DNA of 64,000 bases. It comes from Strix aluco (taxonomy: Eukaryota; Chordata; Aves; Strigiformes; Strigidae). The position numbers and the translations under genes were made by a program. The notes beneath the pieces are model-generated. The model was given only the letters and a program-made list of their open reading frames with translations, searched no databases and was not told where the DNA came from. The stretch covers positions 94,633,552 through 94,697,551 of the forward strand of contig NC_133933.1 in the NCBI RefSeq assembly GCF_031877795.1, written 5' to 3'. Shown piece by piece: positions 1-10,631 of this stretch. Positions within the stretch are counted from its first letter, which is position 1. Every line of letters begins with the position of its first letter.

Positions 1-3000
1 AGTTTTGGGTATGAGTAGGAGGCAAGCTCAGTTCTCTGTTTCAAAAGGATGAAATTTCACAAACTCTTGTCCGTATTTTGGCTCAGATGAGCTCTCTTAG
101 AAGATTTCCACTGTGATGGGGAACATTTAAGCATCAGCACTGGAAAGGGAGGCTCCATTCCCTGTTCGGCTCCTTCCTACAATCCGGTGGGCTGATGTTA
201 CACTCTGGGATGCCTCCTCCTTGTTCCTTAGTAGAGTCCACCTGGAACTTTGCATGCCCAAGGAGCCTGTCCAGGAACAAGTGAGAGGAACGAGGGCCAT
301 GTAGTGCTGTGGCTAAGAGAGCATTTTTGTACATTTTGTCTCTGCCCCTTTAGCCTTGTGAGGGCTTCACAGTAAAAAAGAACAGAAATGCAACAGTTGC
401 CCTTATTTCGGTGTTAATGTTATTTGTGCCTTACTATTTTTATCTGTGCACAAAGCCAGCTTATGGTTCAGAGCTCAGCTGGGCTACTGCTGAGCTCAGC
501 AGGACTGAAGAGCTGAAGCTGCTGCTCCGAAGAGGCTGCTTCTGCCTCTTGAGAAGGGGCACAGCAGCTGATCTCGAAATTGAGCAGGAGCTGGGAGCAA
601 GAGCTGGCCTGGCACTTTCCCAGTCAGGAAAATGGTCCCAGCTCCTAGGTCTTGCTGATTTCTGAGGTCTTCAAAAGCCGTGAGAGCCATGCCTCAGTGG
701 CAGAGCCCAGTGAAGATTGCTGTGCTCCGGCAACTGCTCCTCAAGGAAGCAACAACTCTCCTCCCTGTGCAGCAAGAGTTTGTAGCCCTTTCTGAGCTAA
801 AACTGGGTTGCAGCTGCTACCGTGCAGCTGCCCATCCCTCCCAGCAGTAAATAGCTCTGGTGATGCTTGAGTAATGCTCAGGAAGAGCTGAAGCCCCAGG
901 GTCCCTGCCTTGCCTCGTGCAAAGACCAGTGGTAACTTGCAGCTGTGGGAAGTGATGGCTCTTGCTGCAGCTGGCTCCATTTGGGATCCTGCAGGGTCTC
1001 AGTGAGAGCAGTGGCAGCACAAATGAGAGTCTTCTCCTCATCAGAAGTGGCTCCCTGTCCTTCCCAGTAAGGTGGAGGCAGGGCATACTGCTACATAATA
1101 ACCCGCTTCAGGTACCAATCTGTATGATTTTTGAGTTCCTGGAGGAAAAATCTTGCACGGGAAAAGATGCCTTACTTTTTTTTTTTGCACTCACGACATG
1201 CTCCCCCTTTCTGACTTGGAAATTATTTTTTTTTCAAAATACCCTACTTTTACTTTGAAATGTAGTTGATAAATTACCTAGTTTCTTTTTCCTCCATACT
1301 CTGACTAAATGCTCTGCTCTGATGGTATTTTGCTCCTTGAATTTACTATACCAAAACTGCAGGGTGTGGAGGAGCAGGGTTTCCCATGCAGGAAAAGGAG
1401 ACCCATGACAGAAAGAAACATCACTGCATTCTTGTTTGTGACAGCAACGTGGTTCCGAACCAGGTCCTTGATCCAGTTGCCATTGTTAGCACATGGACAT
1501 TTGGAAGTGATCTGTGGTGGGGAAAAAAGAAAGGATTAAGGAACCAAAGAAAAAGGGGTGACCTTTTATTTCTTGGGTGACAGTTTGGCTGGAGACTGAG
1601 AAACATACAAAGCAGATTAAGATTAAGAACAGATCCCTGTTGACTTGAAATTTTGGAAATGCCAAAGGGAACACTAGGGTTCAGGTAGGATAGCAGTGCA
1701 CATTGGCCTAGCGTGGTGGCATCCTGTGGGCACCAGAAAAGTTTGCTTGCTCAGATTTCTGACACAAACCATGATTTTCAAACGGTGGCGTACTTGGGCC
1801 ATCAGAAACCCTATTTGTCTCTCGTAATATGCACAGATAGACTGTGATACATTCCAGCTTTTTGCTTCCTTGGAAGAGAGCTCTCACATACTTTCAGTCC
1901 ATTGCTGCGCAGTGTTTCAATTGTGTCCCCACTTGCAGAATCCTAAAATGTTGGGTTTCATTCTTTCATCTTCAAGGCACTTTGATTCTTTGCCTCTAGG
2001 CCAAAGGCCCAGAGCATCTATACAACCCTAGATGGCCAGAACCTACACTAGTATGTGCAGCTGTAAACAACCGCATTTTGTCTCCCTGGGAGCAGATAGG
2101 GAGAGGTAACCTTCTTTCACAGCAACCTGCTATCTTCAGGAGTCTTGGGTGAGATGTAAAGCAATGGGGGATGCCAGATGAGGAATTTAGATTGTGCGTC
2201 TGCCCAGATATTTGTAAGTAGTATTTCAACAACCTGTTTTATACAGGAGGAGCATTGAATGTGTATATCTCACTTTTTGATAGTTCCTAAGAATTGCATC
2301 CTGGGAATATACATGGCTTTTCAGTATACAGCAACTAAATTTAGTGCAAACACTCCCATTCTGTGCAAACATGCCCTCCGACTAGGAACATTATGCACAT
2401 TTTTAAAAGTGAGGGTAATTACGTAATGGAAGAAATTTTCTGTAGTAATACAGTTAATTTCTATCATTTATAGACTTTAATCAAGAATGAAATGTGCTCT
2501 GACTCTATCAGGAGTCATAGTCTTGATAGTGAAAGTACTCAGTAAAATGGCTTTTGCTTTGTCATAGGTGAAACTAAATTATGGCTTTGAATCCATGAAA
2601 CAAATTCTGTTTGAATGAACAGTAACTCAATTTCTGTTAGTTCACATTGTATATTTTGACACTGTGGTTTGCTGTTCCAAAAGCAGGACAGCTTGTTTAA
2701 ATGTGGAATGATGAATTTCTCCCACTCTCCTGAATAAAAGGCAGAATGCTGAAATCCACTGAAGTATTCCCACATGAGCTTAATGCATTGTAGGATAAAC
2801 AAAACACAGAAAAGTAAAATCGTCGTAAGATCATACCGGTCATAAGCAATTGGGATTGCAAGAACGCATGAGTCATGAAACATTGGAGGTTTGTCTTTCC
2901 TATGTGGGTAGAAAGACTTAAGCTTTAAACTCTCCTACATACCAATGAAAAATGTAGCTTCAAGAAAAAAAAAAAAAAAAAAAGTCTTATTCTTGTCTTC

Positions 3001-6000
3001 CATTTGAATAGGAATACTTGGATCTTGTATAGTTCATTTTAATTGCACTTAGTTTCCATGGGCCAATACAGGCTAAAACACAAGACTATCTGAGTGTAAA
3101 ACACAACTGAATCTGAGAGAATGGTTACTTTTTATACAGGTGAACTAGAGAAGAGGGGTTTGCCAGGACTGCACTCTCCCATGCCTTGCAGGGTGGGACG
3201 GCCTCCTGCCTGGCACGAAGGAGAGGAGAATTTTGCTGGTGCCTCTGCTGTCTCCTGTATCCGACCACAGCCCCAGCTCTGAAAAATCCTGCTCAGGAGG
3301 TGACCCTAATGCTCCTTCCTCTGGGAGCAAGTGTTGATGGGTTTATCTAATCAACAATACTTGTATTTACTAGTATATTTAGGCTATGAACTCCCTAGAT
3401 GAGGTAGGGATATGTCTTTTGATAAATGAACTGTTTGGTGCCCTGATTTGGCGTGTGGTTGTTGCAGCAATGCACATGTTGAATGTTACTATTTCATTTA
3501 ATACACACTTTCTCAGCAGAATTGCAAAAAGCTACTGGCAGGCTTGTCAGAAAATTCTGATAATTTGGCTTACTTTAAACTGTACCTTTTCAAAACAACA
3601 CAGCATTTAGTCCAAACATTGACATTTTTCCCCGGATGAGTAAAACATCTTTCCAGTAAAAACTGGCAGAAAGAAAATAAAACTAATAGAACAGTAGTAC
3701 TTTGAAAGCACAAAGATTTCTTTTATTTATCTTTGAAAGATCATTTTCTAGATATCTCTGATTTTCATTTTATTCAAAGAACCTTAGTACTGACTACTCC
3801 GGCAGTCAATGCTAATTCCAGTACTAATTCCTAGTATAGACTATTCCATCACAAAATGTAATAATTTTTGTGTCAAGCACAGAAATAAATTTTGGAAATA
3901 AATCAGTGTGAACTATACAATATCAAGGTATCAGAATTCTACTTTGTACATGCATGCAAGAGAAAAACAAGGTCTTTGAAAAGAGTTTTAAAATCAGGCT
4001 TGAGTACTCTTGTGAAAAAAAGTAAGACCAAACCCCAACAAAATTAGCCTTTGAGCTCAGCTTCCACACCCCTGCTCAAACTTTACCCAGATTAGTTACG
4101 AGGAAAGATATGAATCAAGATTTGGAAAGGATTGCCAGTATGTCTGGTATAGACAAGGTCTTAGAGTTCATTTTGAAGGTACTTTGTATTGTGCTATTTT
4201 CAATAGCAGTACTAGTTATTTTGGTACTCAAAGTTACTTCCAGTGAGTCTCCATTTACTGTGGGTTGTTTTCATGAAACTAATTTTTGGGCTGTGTATGT
4301 GTGTGTACACCTGTGCATGCAAAGGTGAGGCTGGGCTGTGTTTGGATCTGACGACTTTGTGTTAATTCACAGCATTTCCCATCCAAGTCCAGAGGTCTCT
4401 GAACTTCCATCCCGTTGGCTGATGCTTCCTCGGCATGTCCCCACTCTCTGGTCTGGGGTAGCACCCCACAGAGAAGAGCTGTGTCACACTGGTGGGTCAC
4501 CCAGACAACCTGTGGGGGGAGAGGGACGGAGCCGTCAGCTGCCCAGGGCTGCACGTGAGGCAATGGGGAGGTAAGGAAAAGGGCACAATGGCCTGAATTC
4601 TCCAAAAATTTCTATCTGGAGATAAGCTGATGCATTCACATGCTATCTGGGTGGAGAACAGCTATGAATATTATTCAGTCATATAGCTGCTGTTTCCAGC
4701 AAGATAACTGTGTAGCAACACAGTGAATAATATCAAGAAGTTTTCCGGTGACTGCTGCCCAGCAATGTCTTTCCATCTCTAGCAGGGACAGAACAAAAAA
4801 TTAGGTCAAGATCTCATTTGTAATGTTTTAGTTGCCCTTGGACTCTGTGCAAGATTGGCCAGGCCAGTCATGCTAAGGCATTATTAAGCAGAGACAGAGA
4901 GAGCTGCTGTGCCAGAGGTGGGAGGATGTGGGGCTGCCGTACCCCTGTGTGGCCGCCAGCGCTCCCATTGCAGCCGGGGCTGCCAAGGGTGGCCCGGAGC
5001 TGTCCTCGCCCAGCTTGTTCATCCACGCTCAATACACTGTGCATCCAGCCACCTGGAAATGGTGCCTCTTGATGTCCATCTTGCTACAGCCTATTGCTTT
5101 TTGAGTACATTGAGTATCTATTTTCATTTTTAACATTGCCAAAAGGAGATAGGAAAAACCATCGTGACGGTACCTGCCATTTCTCTCTCCACTGTGAATA
5201 ACTGCCCTTAATAGAAGGATTAGAAAGAAATGAAAGAGAGAAAGAATTCACAACACAATTGTGATAAAATTGTGCTGTATCTTTTTTCCAAACTTCTTCT
5301 GAGGGAGTTTTTTCAGACTTCCTAGGCTCTTCCTAGACCTCTTTTTTTCTGCCAAGTCAATCCGAGACAGAAGGCTGTTGCTTTTAATACCTAGTGATGA
5401 TAGCAGTATTGATGTTTATTATGTTTTTAACAAAAACAAACACCTCTGGCTGAGTCAACACTAGCTTTTGGACTGAAGTAGCATCACTGCTCAGAAATGA
5501 ATCCCCCGATTGTCTGTAGGTACCACATGTTGGCTGTGTTGGCAGAGCAGTTGTGGCACACAAACTCAATTCTTCTTGGAAAAAAACCTAAACTGAAAGT
5601 TTTGCTCCAGGTGGGCACCAAATAGGCACCAATTCTTAGCACAGACACAGCCAAAGAGTCACAGTTTTTTGCTTTTTTTTTTTTTCTGCCAAAGAGAGCA
5701 TATTCCTGTTTTAGGCACCATGTAATGAGCAAAAGGAAGGCAGAATGATGTTACAGTCAAGCTACATGTAGCTCAGTCAAGAAAATACTGACAATTCTTA
5801 AATTCAGCAGAATTCACCTAGAAAGTGCACTCTCCGCTATGCAGCTGAGCTGAATGAACAGCTCACACCGAGGACTTTATTAGACAAATAGACACAAATG
5901 CATACAGAAACACATTTACTGATATTAATCTTCATTTTTGATAGAGCAGGACTGAAGAGTATGGGTGAGGTGAAGGGGTAACTGAACAATATTGTGCGAA

Positions 6001-7770
6001 CATACAGAAAGACATGATTCACATCACGCATCTTGTGTTCCTATTAATTGCTTGGGCAGTACAAACAACCTGTGTCAGTAATACGATCCAAATTCTGTCA
6101 AAGAATTACTGCTCACACTGACATGTTAAAAAAAACCCCAACTTTTCCTTCCAAAAATATGTTTGTCATTAAAGGGATAGAGCATGTTCATGAGCTGAAT
6201 TAATGCTTAATAATTCATCTTAATAAGCTGAATTAGAAGCGGCATTGCCAGTATCAGTCATAATTAGAATGATCTCTGTTACTCATGCGAATATTTCTAA
6301 ATTTCTCGCAATGTAATTCACCCTAATTCAATTTCTTACTACAACTTTTAATGATTTCTACTGGTTTAAAGCAATGTGGGCTTTCATATTCAAGTAAGGC
6401 AATAGAACAACAAATCTAGAGTACACATGTACCTCAGATAAAGTACTGCACTGATAAAGTTCTATTTCCCCCATATGTAGACAGTTTATATAAAAAATTC
6501 ACACTCTATCTAGTGCCCATTAGTTAGGTGAAGAGAAGTGAAAAGATTTGAACATCAGTGCAAATAATTCTTAATTTATACAAAGAGTGTGATGATTAAT
6601 ATCCTGTGTATCTTTCTGAACTGAGAAAGTGTGCATGCAATGATTCTGACTGGAAAAGTTTCCTCTCTTCTTTCAAGTGAGTGGGAGGAGATTTGCAAGT
6701 GCTTACACTGAGAAAGGGAGGGTGAGGTGAGGGCAGGGCTTGGCTGGCTTTGCTCCTTTAGCAAAGCCCCACAGTGCAAACAGCTTTCTTCTGAACTTCA
6801 TTCACCTTGTCCTTAGCAGATCAGTGTTCTCCAGATTGAACTTCTGCCTATTTTTCTTCACTGCGAAAGTAATAACAATTTAAGAGAGGTTAAATATCAC
6901 ACTTCATGGGGAAATGAAAAAAGATGCATATAAAATAGCATTAAATCCTACTGACCCGTGTAAATGCACCAGTACATCCTGCAGTATTTGAAATCCTGCT
7001 AAAATTGTATTGCAACATGCTGAGAAACGCAACTTAAATGAAATGTTGACTACTCCTAGCCAGGGTTTTCTCAGTTTCTTGGGAATGGCCTAGCTTAATA
7101 TGGGATGAGCCAGCAGGTCTGATCTTCACCCTTGTTCTAGAAATCAATTACCCGGCTGCAGTGATATTGATAATTATCTTATAAATAAGGAGGTAGCTAC
7201 TCCCTTTGAAAGATTAAATCATGTGTGCCAGTCAGCTGTGGTTCACCTGAATGAAGCCAGACTGGGAATCGGATGTTGCTCAGCTTGGTTGTATTTTAAC
7301 CTCTCCAAGTTTCCCAAATATGCACTGAGGGCAGCAAATGCCTCAGTGTTGCAGGCAGGCAGCCCCCCGGTGAGACCTCTGTGAGACCCCTGCCCTCGGC
7401 CTCGACCCGACTGGGCCTGGGGAGCCTCAGGCACCGGCACTGTCCCACAAGAGATGGGCACTACTTGGCACTGTCCTCTTGGGATGGGACGCGTGGTCGG
7501 TTTGAGGAGATGCTACTCCTGCATCCAGGCGGAGAGTCAGGGCGCCCCATGCCGAGCAGAGGCAGCCGGTTTCTCCAGCCCCACAGCAGCAGGTTGTAGG
7601 CTCTCTTCAGCAGGCCAGCTGCCGCCCCTCGTAGTCTGAATATTTATTTTAAATAAAGGAATAAGCTGGCAAACTCCAATCAGTGTGCCGGCGGATCCAC
7701 AATACTCCGCTTCCGCTGTCAAGCAGCGTTCACTTGTACACACTTGGATTTTAAAAGCTTCCTGCTTGCT
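1..7770. other. Upstream non-coding flank of TENT5A
   Basis: I see no recognisable gene, RNA gene or young mobile element in this stretch. Open frames are short (at most 114 codons), overlap on both strands and match no family I know. The base composition is mixed. About 440-1080 and 7340-7640 are moderately GC-rich, while most of the rest is AT-rich. Simple runs include an A19 tract at 2965-2983 and a T13 tract at 5673-5685. The block at about 6180-6370 is listed separately as a possible enhancer. Old, decayed repeats could be present but cannot be identified by eye. Confidence 0.6.
6180..6370. promoter_or_regulatory. Candidate conserved enhancer, TAAT-rich
   Basis: This is an AT-rich block with a dense set of homeodomain-type TAAT/ATTA cores (for example around 6201, 6210, 6221, 6232 and 6262) and a 10-bp direct repeat, AGCTGAATTA, at 6193-6202 and 6226-6235. 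It contains no long simple repeat. It lies about 3.5 kb upstream of the TENT5A promoter. Such composition is typical of vertebrate developmental non-coding elements, but enhancer status is inference from motif density only. Confidence 0.25.
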
Positions 7771-7771
7771 T

Positions 7772-7794
7772 CCCCCCCCCCCCCCCTTTTTTTT
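7772..7794 (+). repeat. Polypyrimidine run C15-T8
   Basis: A run of 15 C is followed directly by 8 T at the upstream edge of the CpG island. The transition marks where the sequence changes from AT-rich flank to the GC-rich TENT5A island. Homopolymer length here may be unreliable in an assembly. Confidence 0.9.
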
Positions 7795-8470
7795 CTTTTA
7801 ATAGATGCCTTGGCACAGAACACTACAAACCTTTGCCCTGGCTAGCTGGGTCACCTTTCTAGCAGGTGCACTCAGGCTCACCCAGCCATCGCACCCGCGG
7901 GCACCCCCCTGGTCCCCCCCACTCCTTGTCCCGCAGGGCTGCACGGCGGCTGGGACAGCCCGTGCTCCTGCCCCAGCGTTATACTGGGGTAATGAAGTAA
8001 CAGGGAATTTGGGCGGTGAATCAAAGCTTAATATCCCCCCCTCCCCGGTCAAACGAGCTACTTCTGAGCGACTCCCCCCGCCCCCCCACCTCGGGAGCGC
8101 GCCCGGCGCCCGGCAGGGGGCGCCCTTGCCACGCGACTGCGACCAGAGGCAGCGGCGGGGGGGTGGGGAGGGGGCGTCCCCGCCTGTACCACCCCGCGCC
8201 CCGGCGGGGGGGGCACTAAGCGCACAGCGGGACCCCGGGGTTTTTTGGGGTGAGGGGTGCAAACCGTGCCAGCTCGCCTGGGTCAGGGGTTTCCCTGTGC
8301 CGGGCGGGGCAGAGCTCCCCGCCCCCCCACAGCCCCATCCCACGGCGGGAAGTAACGGGGGGGGGGGGGTGTGTGCTAACAATGGGGGGAGGGGGAAGTC
8401 GGCCCCGCCGGGCTCCTTCATACACCGCCCACCCCCCGCCTTGGCGAAGCGCTTGGGGGGGGGGGGCAGG

Positions 8471-8545
8471 CGTCACGCCTCCCCGCGCCCCCATTGGCCC
8501 CTCCTGCCGAGCGTCACACCGCTGCGAGCGGTGACGCAAGGCCGG
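8471..8545. promoter_or_regulatory. Upstream CRE/CCAAT cluster, possible alternative promoter
   Basis: Within about 75 bases there are three CRE half-sites (CGTCA at 8471-8475 and 8512-8516, TGACG at 8532-8536) and an inverted CCAAT box (ATTGG, about 8492-8496). The last two half-sites form the arms of an imperfect inverted repeat at 8511-8537 (GCGTCAC / GTGACGC). CREB/ATF-family and NF-Y sites commonly sit in core promoters, so this may be an alternative or divergent promoter about 1.2 kb upstream of the TATA-type start. There is no direct evidence of transcription from here. Confidence 0.35.
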
Positions 8546-8699
8546 CCGTCTCCCCTCCGCTTTTTTCCGCGCAACCTGCGCGTCGGCACCGCGGCGCTGC
8601 GCGGGATGCGCACAGGGGCGGCGGGGGCCTTCCCCGCTGCGCCCTCCCGTCCTGGAGTCCGCGGGTGCTGCGGCAAACGGGGGCCGCGCTTGGTCCGTT

Positions 8700-8862
8700 T
8701 TAAGTAGTAGTTATATGTGTACTTGGCACTTTTAACAGGTGAAAAACAAGCAGATACCTTCATTGTTATTAAGTAAAATATTAAAATAATTACAATGTAA
8801 TTTAAAATAAGACACATCTTTACAAAGTATGTATATATTATACATGTTATTTTTCCCGCTCC
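8700..8862. other. AT-rich gap inside the CpG island
   Basis: About 160 bases of strongly AT-rich sequence interrupt an otherwise very GC-rich island on both sides. The stretch has repeated TTAAAAT/AATTA-like words and no obvious transposon ends. It might be a conserved element, a nucleosome-depleted linker or an old insertion. I cannot assign a function. Confidence 0.4.
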
Positions 8863-9183
8863 GCAGTTACCGAAGTTGTACTTTACAGGCAGGATGCTCC
8901 CCTGGAAGGCACTGACTCCGTCGGGCTTTTCGGGATCTCTTTTTTTTTTTCCCCCCGCGCCGGCGGGGAGGGAGGGGAGGGCGGGCGGCACGGGCAGGCC
9001 CGTCGCGGATGCCGGTGCCGATGCCCCTGCGCTGCCGCAGGCGGCTTTGAAAATCTCGGTCAGGAACTGAGCAGCGCAAACCGCACGGCCCGGGATCCTC
9101 GGCATCTGCCCGGAGCGGGACCCTTGCCAAATTCCGGCGCTCTGGTATGAAGTTTGGCTGTGCCTGGGATGACCGGGAATGTC

Positions 9184-9203
9184 GGGGGGGGGGGGGGGGG
9201 GGG
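9184..9203 (+). repeat. G20 homopolymer in promoter island
   Basis: A run of 20 G lies about 500 bases upstream of the TATA box and is followed 20 bases later by an A14 run. It could form G-quadruplex structure. Its exact length is likely error-prone in sequencing. Confidence 0.9.
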
Positions 9204-9489
9204 CGGTGGTAAAAGAGACGGTAAAAAAAAAAAAAAGGAATGAATGGCAGCGTGGAGGTGGGTGCCTCCGGACGCGCATCTTGGCACGGCAGGAGCCGCG
9301 GGGCCCGCGCCCCCCGCGGGTGCGGGGCGGGGGATTACACTTGTTGCCTCCCCCCTCGGCGAGCGGCCAAAACCGTGCGGGGGGAGGCTGCGCTGCGCGG
9401 GTTTTCCAGCGGGGCCGCGCGTGGGGCGGGGCGGCCGCGCTGGGCCGCGCTGGGCGCTCCGCCGGCGCGGAGGGGCGGGCCGCGCCGTT

Positions 9490-9572
9490 CCGTGCCGCGC
9501 CGTGCCGTGGGGTGCCGTGCGGTGCCGTGCCGTGGGGTGCCGTGGCGTGGCGCGGCGCGGCGCGGCGGCGGG
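9490..9572 (+). repeat. GTGCC-type GC-rich pentamer tandem array
   Basis: Tandem variants of GTGCC, GTGGG and GCGCG pentamers run for about 80 bases some 150 bases upstream of the TATA box. The periodic, degenerate structure is that of a minisatellite. It explains the apparent HGTARHG-like repeats in overlapping reverse-strand reading frames, which are not genes. Length variation would alter spacing of upstream promoter elements. Confidence 0.75.
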
Positions 9573-9704
9573 GAGCCGGCGGGGCGGCCCGTGGGTGCGC
9601 AGGGCGTGGGCGTGCCGGGGGCACCGCCGAGGCCGGCCATGCAGATGGAGGGGGCGGGACGCGGGCGCCGTGACTCGGAGCCCCGGAAGAGCGGAGAAAC
9701 CCCG

Positions 9705-9712
9705 TATAAAAA
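9705..9712 (+). promoter_or_regulatory. TENT5A: TATA box of TENT5A core promoter
   Basis: TATAAAAA occurs in an otherwise GC-rich setting, about 490 bases upstream of the start codon. A GC box (GGGGCGGGA type) lies about 50 bases upstream, near 9650-9658, and an AP-1-like TGACTCG is at about 9670-9676. Transcription would be expected to start near 9735-9745. The only clear gene nearby on this strand is TENT5A, so this is the best core-promoter candidate. A TATA box inside a CpG island fits an inducible gene. Confidence 0.65.
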
Positions 9713-9737
9713 CTACTGGGGACCTTTCCCGGGCAGA

Positions 9738-10196
9738 ACTACGAAAGCTCCGGAGACGGCGGCAGCCCGCGGCGGCGGCGAGCGGGGCGGCGCGGAGCGG
9801 AGCGGAGCGGAGCGGAGCGGGGCAGGGCGGCCTCTGCCCCGGCGGGGGCGCAGAGAGCGGCGCAGGCGGCGGCTCTGCAGGTCGGGCGCCTTCCCCTGCT
9901 CTGCAGCACCGCCTGGCTCCCGGGGGGCTTTTACTCCCCCCCCCGTTCGGTTTTTTTTGTTTTACTCACTAGGTGTTTCCCCCCTCCCCTCTTCGCCGCT
10001 GGAGGGGGCGGCGGGCGCCGTCCGGCGGTGCGGGGCGGCTGCGGGGGGGGAGCGGAGCTGCGGCGCCGGGTGCGCGCCGGGGCTGACCGCTCGCTTTTCC
10101 TCCTCTTTTGCCAGGCGCGGAGGGAGAGGGGCCCCGGGGGGGCAGTGAGGAGCCGGAGCGGTGCCATCCAGCCCGGGGAGGCGGCGGCCGCGCACC
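9738..10196 (+). other. TENT5A: Probable 5' untranslated region, possibly with a small intron
   Basis: This is the segment between the expected start site and the TENT5A start codon. I found no ATG in it, so no upstream open reading frame is expected. A good splice acceptor (pyrimidine tract then CCAG, ending at 10114) suggests a separate non-coding first exon. Possible donors are CAG/GTCGGG at 9880/9881 and TAG/GTGTTT near 9973. Which donor is used, or whether splicing occurs at all, cannot be decided from sequence. The segment also contains a GGAGC pentamer array at about 9790-9822. Confidence 0.45.
9790..9822 (+). repeat. GGAGC pentamer array in the 5' UTR
   Basis: About five to six near-perfect tandem copies of GGAGC lie about 50-80 bases downstream of the expected transcription start, inside the probable 5' untranslated region of TENT5A. 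Short arrays of this kind commonly vary in copy number. Confidence 0.8.
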
Positions 10197-10631
10197 ATGG
10201 CAGACGATGAGAAGGCCGGCGGCAGCCCCGGCGGGAGTTACGCGGGCGGCTGCGAGAGCGCGCACTGCAACGTGCTGAGCTGGGAGCAAGTGCAGCGGTT
10301 GGACCGCATCCTCAGCGAGACCATCCCCATCCACGGCCGCGGCAACTTCCCCACGCTGGCCATGCAGCCCCGCCAGATCGTCAAGGTGGTGCGGAGCCGG
10401 CTGGAGGAGAAGGGCATCGGCCTGCGGGACGTGCGGCTCAACGGCTCGGCCGCCAGCCACGTCCTCCACCAGGACAGCGGCCTGGGCTACAAGGACTTGG
10501 ACCTCATCTTCTGCGCCGACCTCAAAGGGGAAGCCGAGTTTCAGACTGTGAAGGACGTGGTCTTGGACTGTCTCTTGGATTTCTTACCCGAGGGGGTGAA
10601 CAAGGAGAAGATCACGCCGCTCACCCTCAAG
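10197..10631 (+). CDS. TENT5A: TENT5A coding exon 1 (non-canonical poly(A) polymerase, residues 1-145)
   Basis: This is the N-terminal half of terminal nucleotidyltransferase 5A (FAM46A), a cytoplasmic enzyme that adds adenosines to mRNA 3' ends. In vertebrates it is linked to secreted-protein and collagen mRNAs in bone cells, and human loss causes a form of osteogenesis imperfecta. The first ATG in a strong Kozak context (GCACCATGG) gives a start MADDEKAGG. The family core begins at about residue 22 ([14 protein letters not shown]). The nucleotidyltransferase GS motif is at residues 82-87 (NGSAAS), and the two metal-binding aspartates are in YKDLDLIF (D100, D102). The exon ends with codon AAG at 10629-10631 followed by GTAAAC, a phase-0 donor. 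The Gly/Asp/Phe-rich N-terminal repeats that I recall from human TENT5A are absent, leaving only a short Gly/Ser-rich leader. TENT5A rather than paralogues B-D is supported by the exon 2 sequence and tail. Confidence 0.95.

Noticed and set aside
7805..8707. 300-codon forward open frame
   Set aside because: It lies in the CpG island, where stop codons are rare. The product is proline/glycine/arginine-rich, overlaps long frames on the other strand and has no domain.
8473..9624. 383-codon reverse open frame
   Set aside because: It is compositional. It runs through G/C homopolymers and the GTGCC array, giving repetitive HGT/ARHG-like peptide, and crosses the AT-rich gap without any family signature.
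9240..10148. Overlapping 242-302 codon forward frames upstream of TENT5A
   Set aside because: They span the TATA box and probable 5' UTR, occur in two frames at once and are Gly/Arg/Ala-rich; they are side effects of GC richness.
10161..10196. Upstream extension of the TENT5A frame by 12 codons
   Set aside because: The codon at 10161 is GTG, not ATG. The first ATG is at 10197 in a strong Kozak context.
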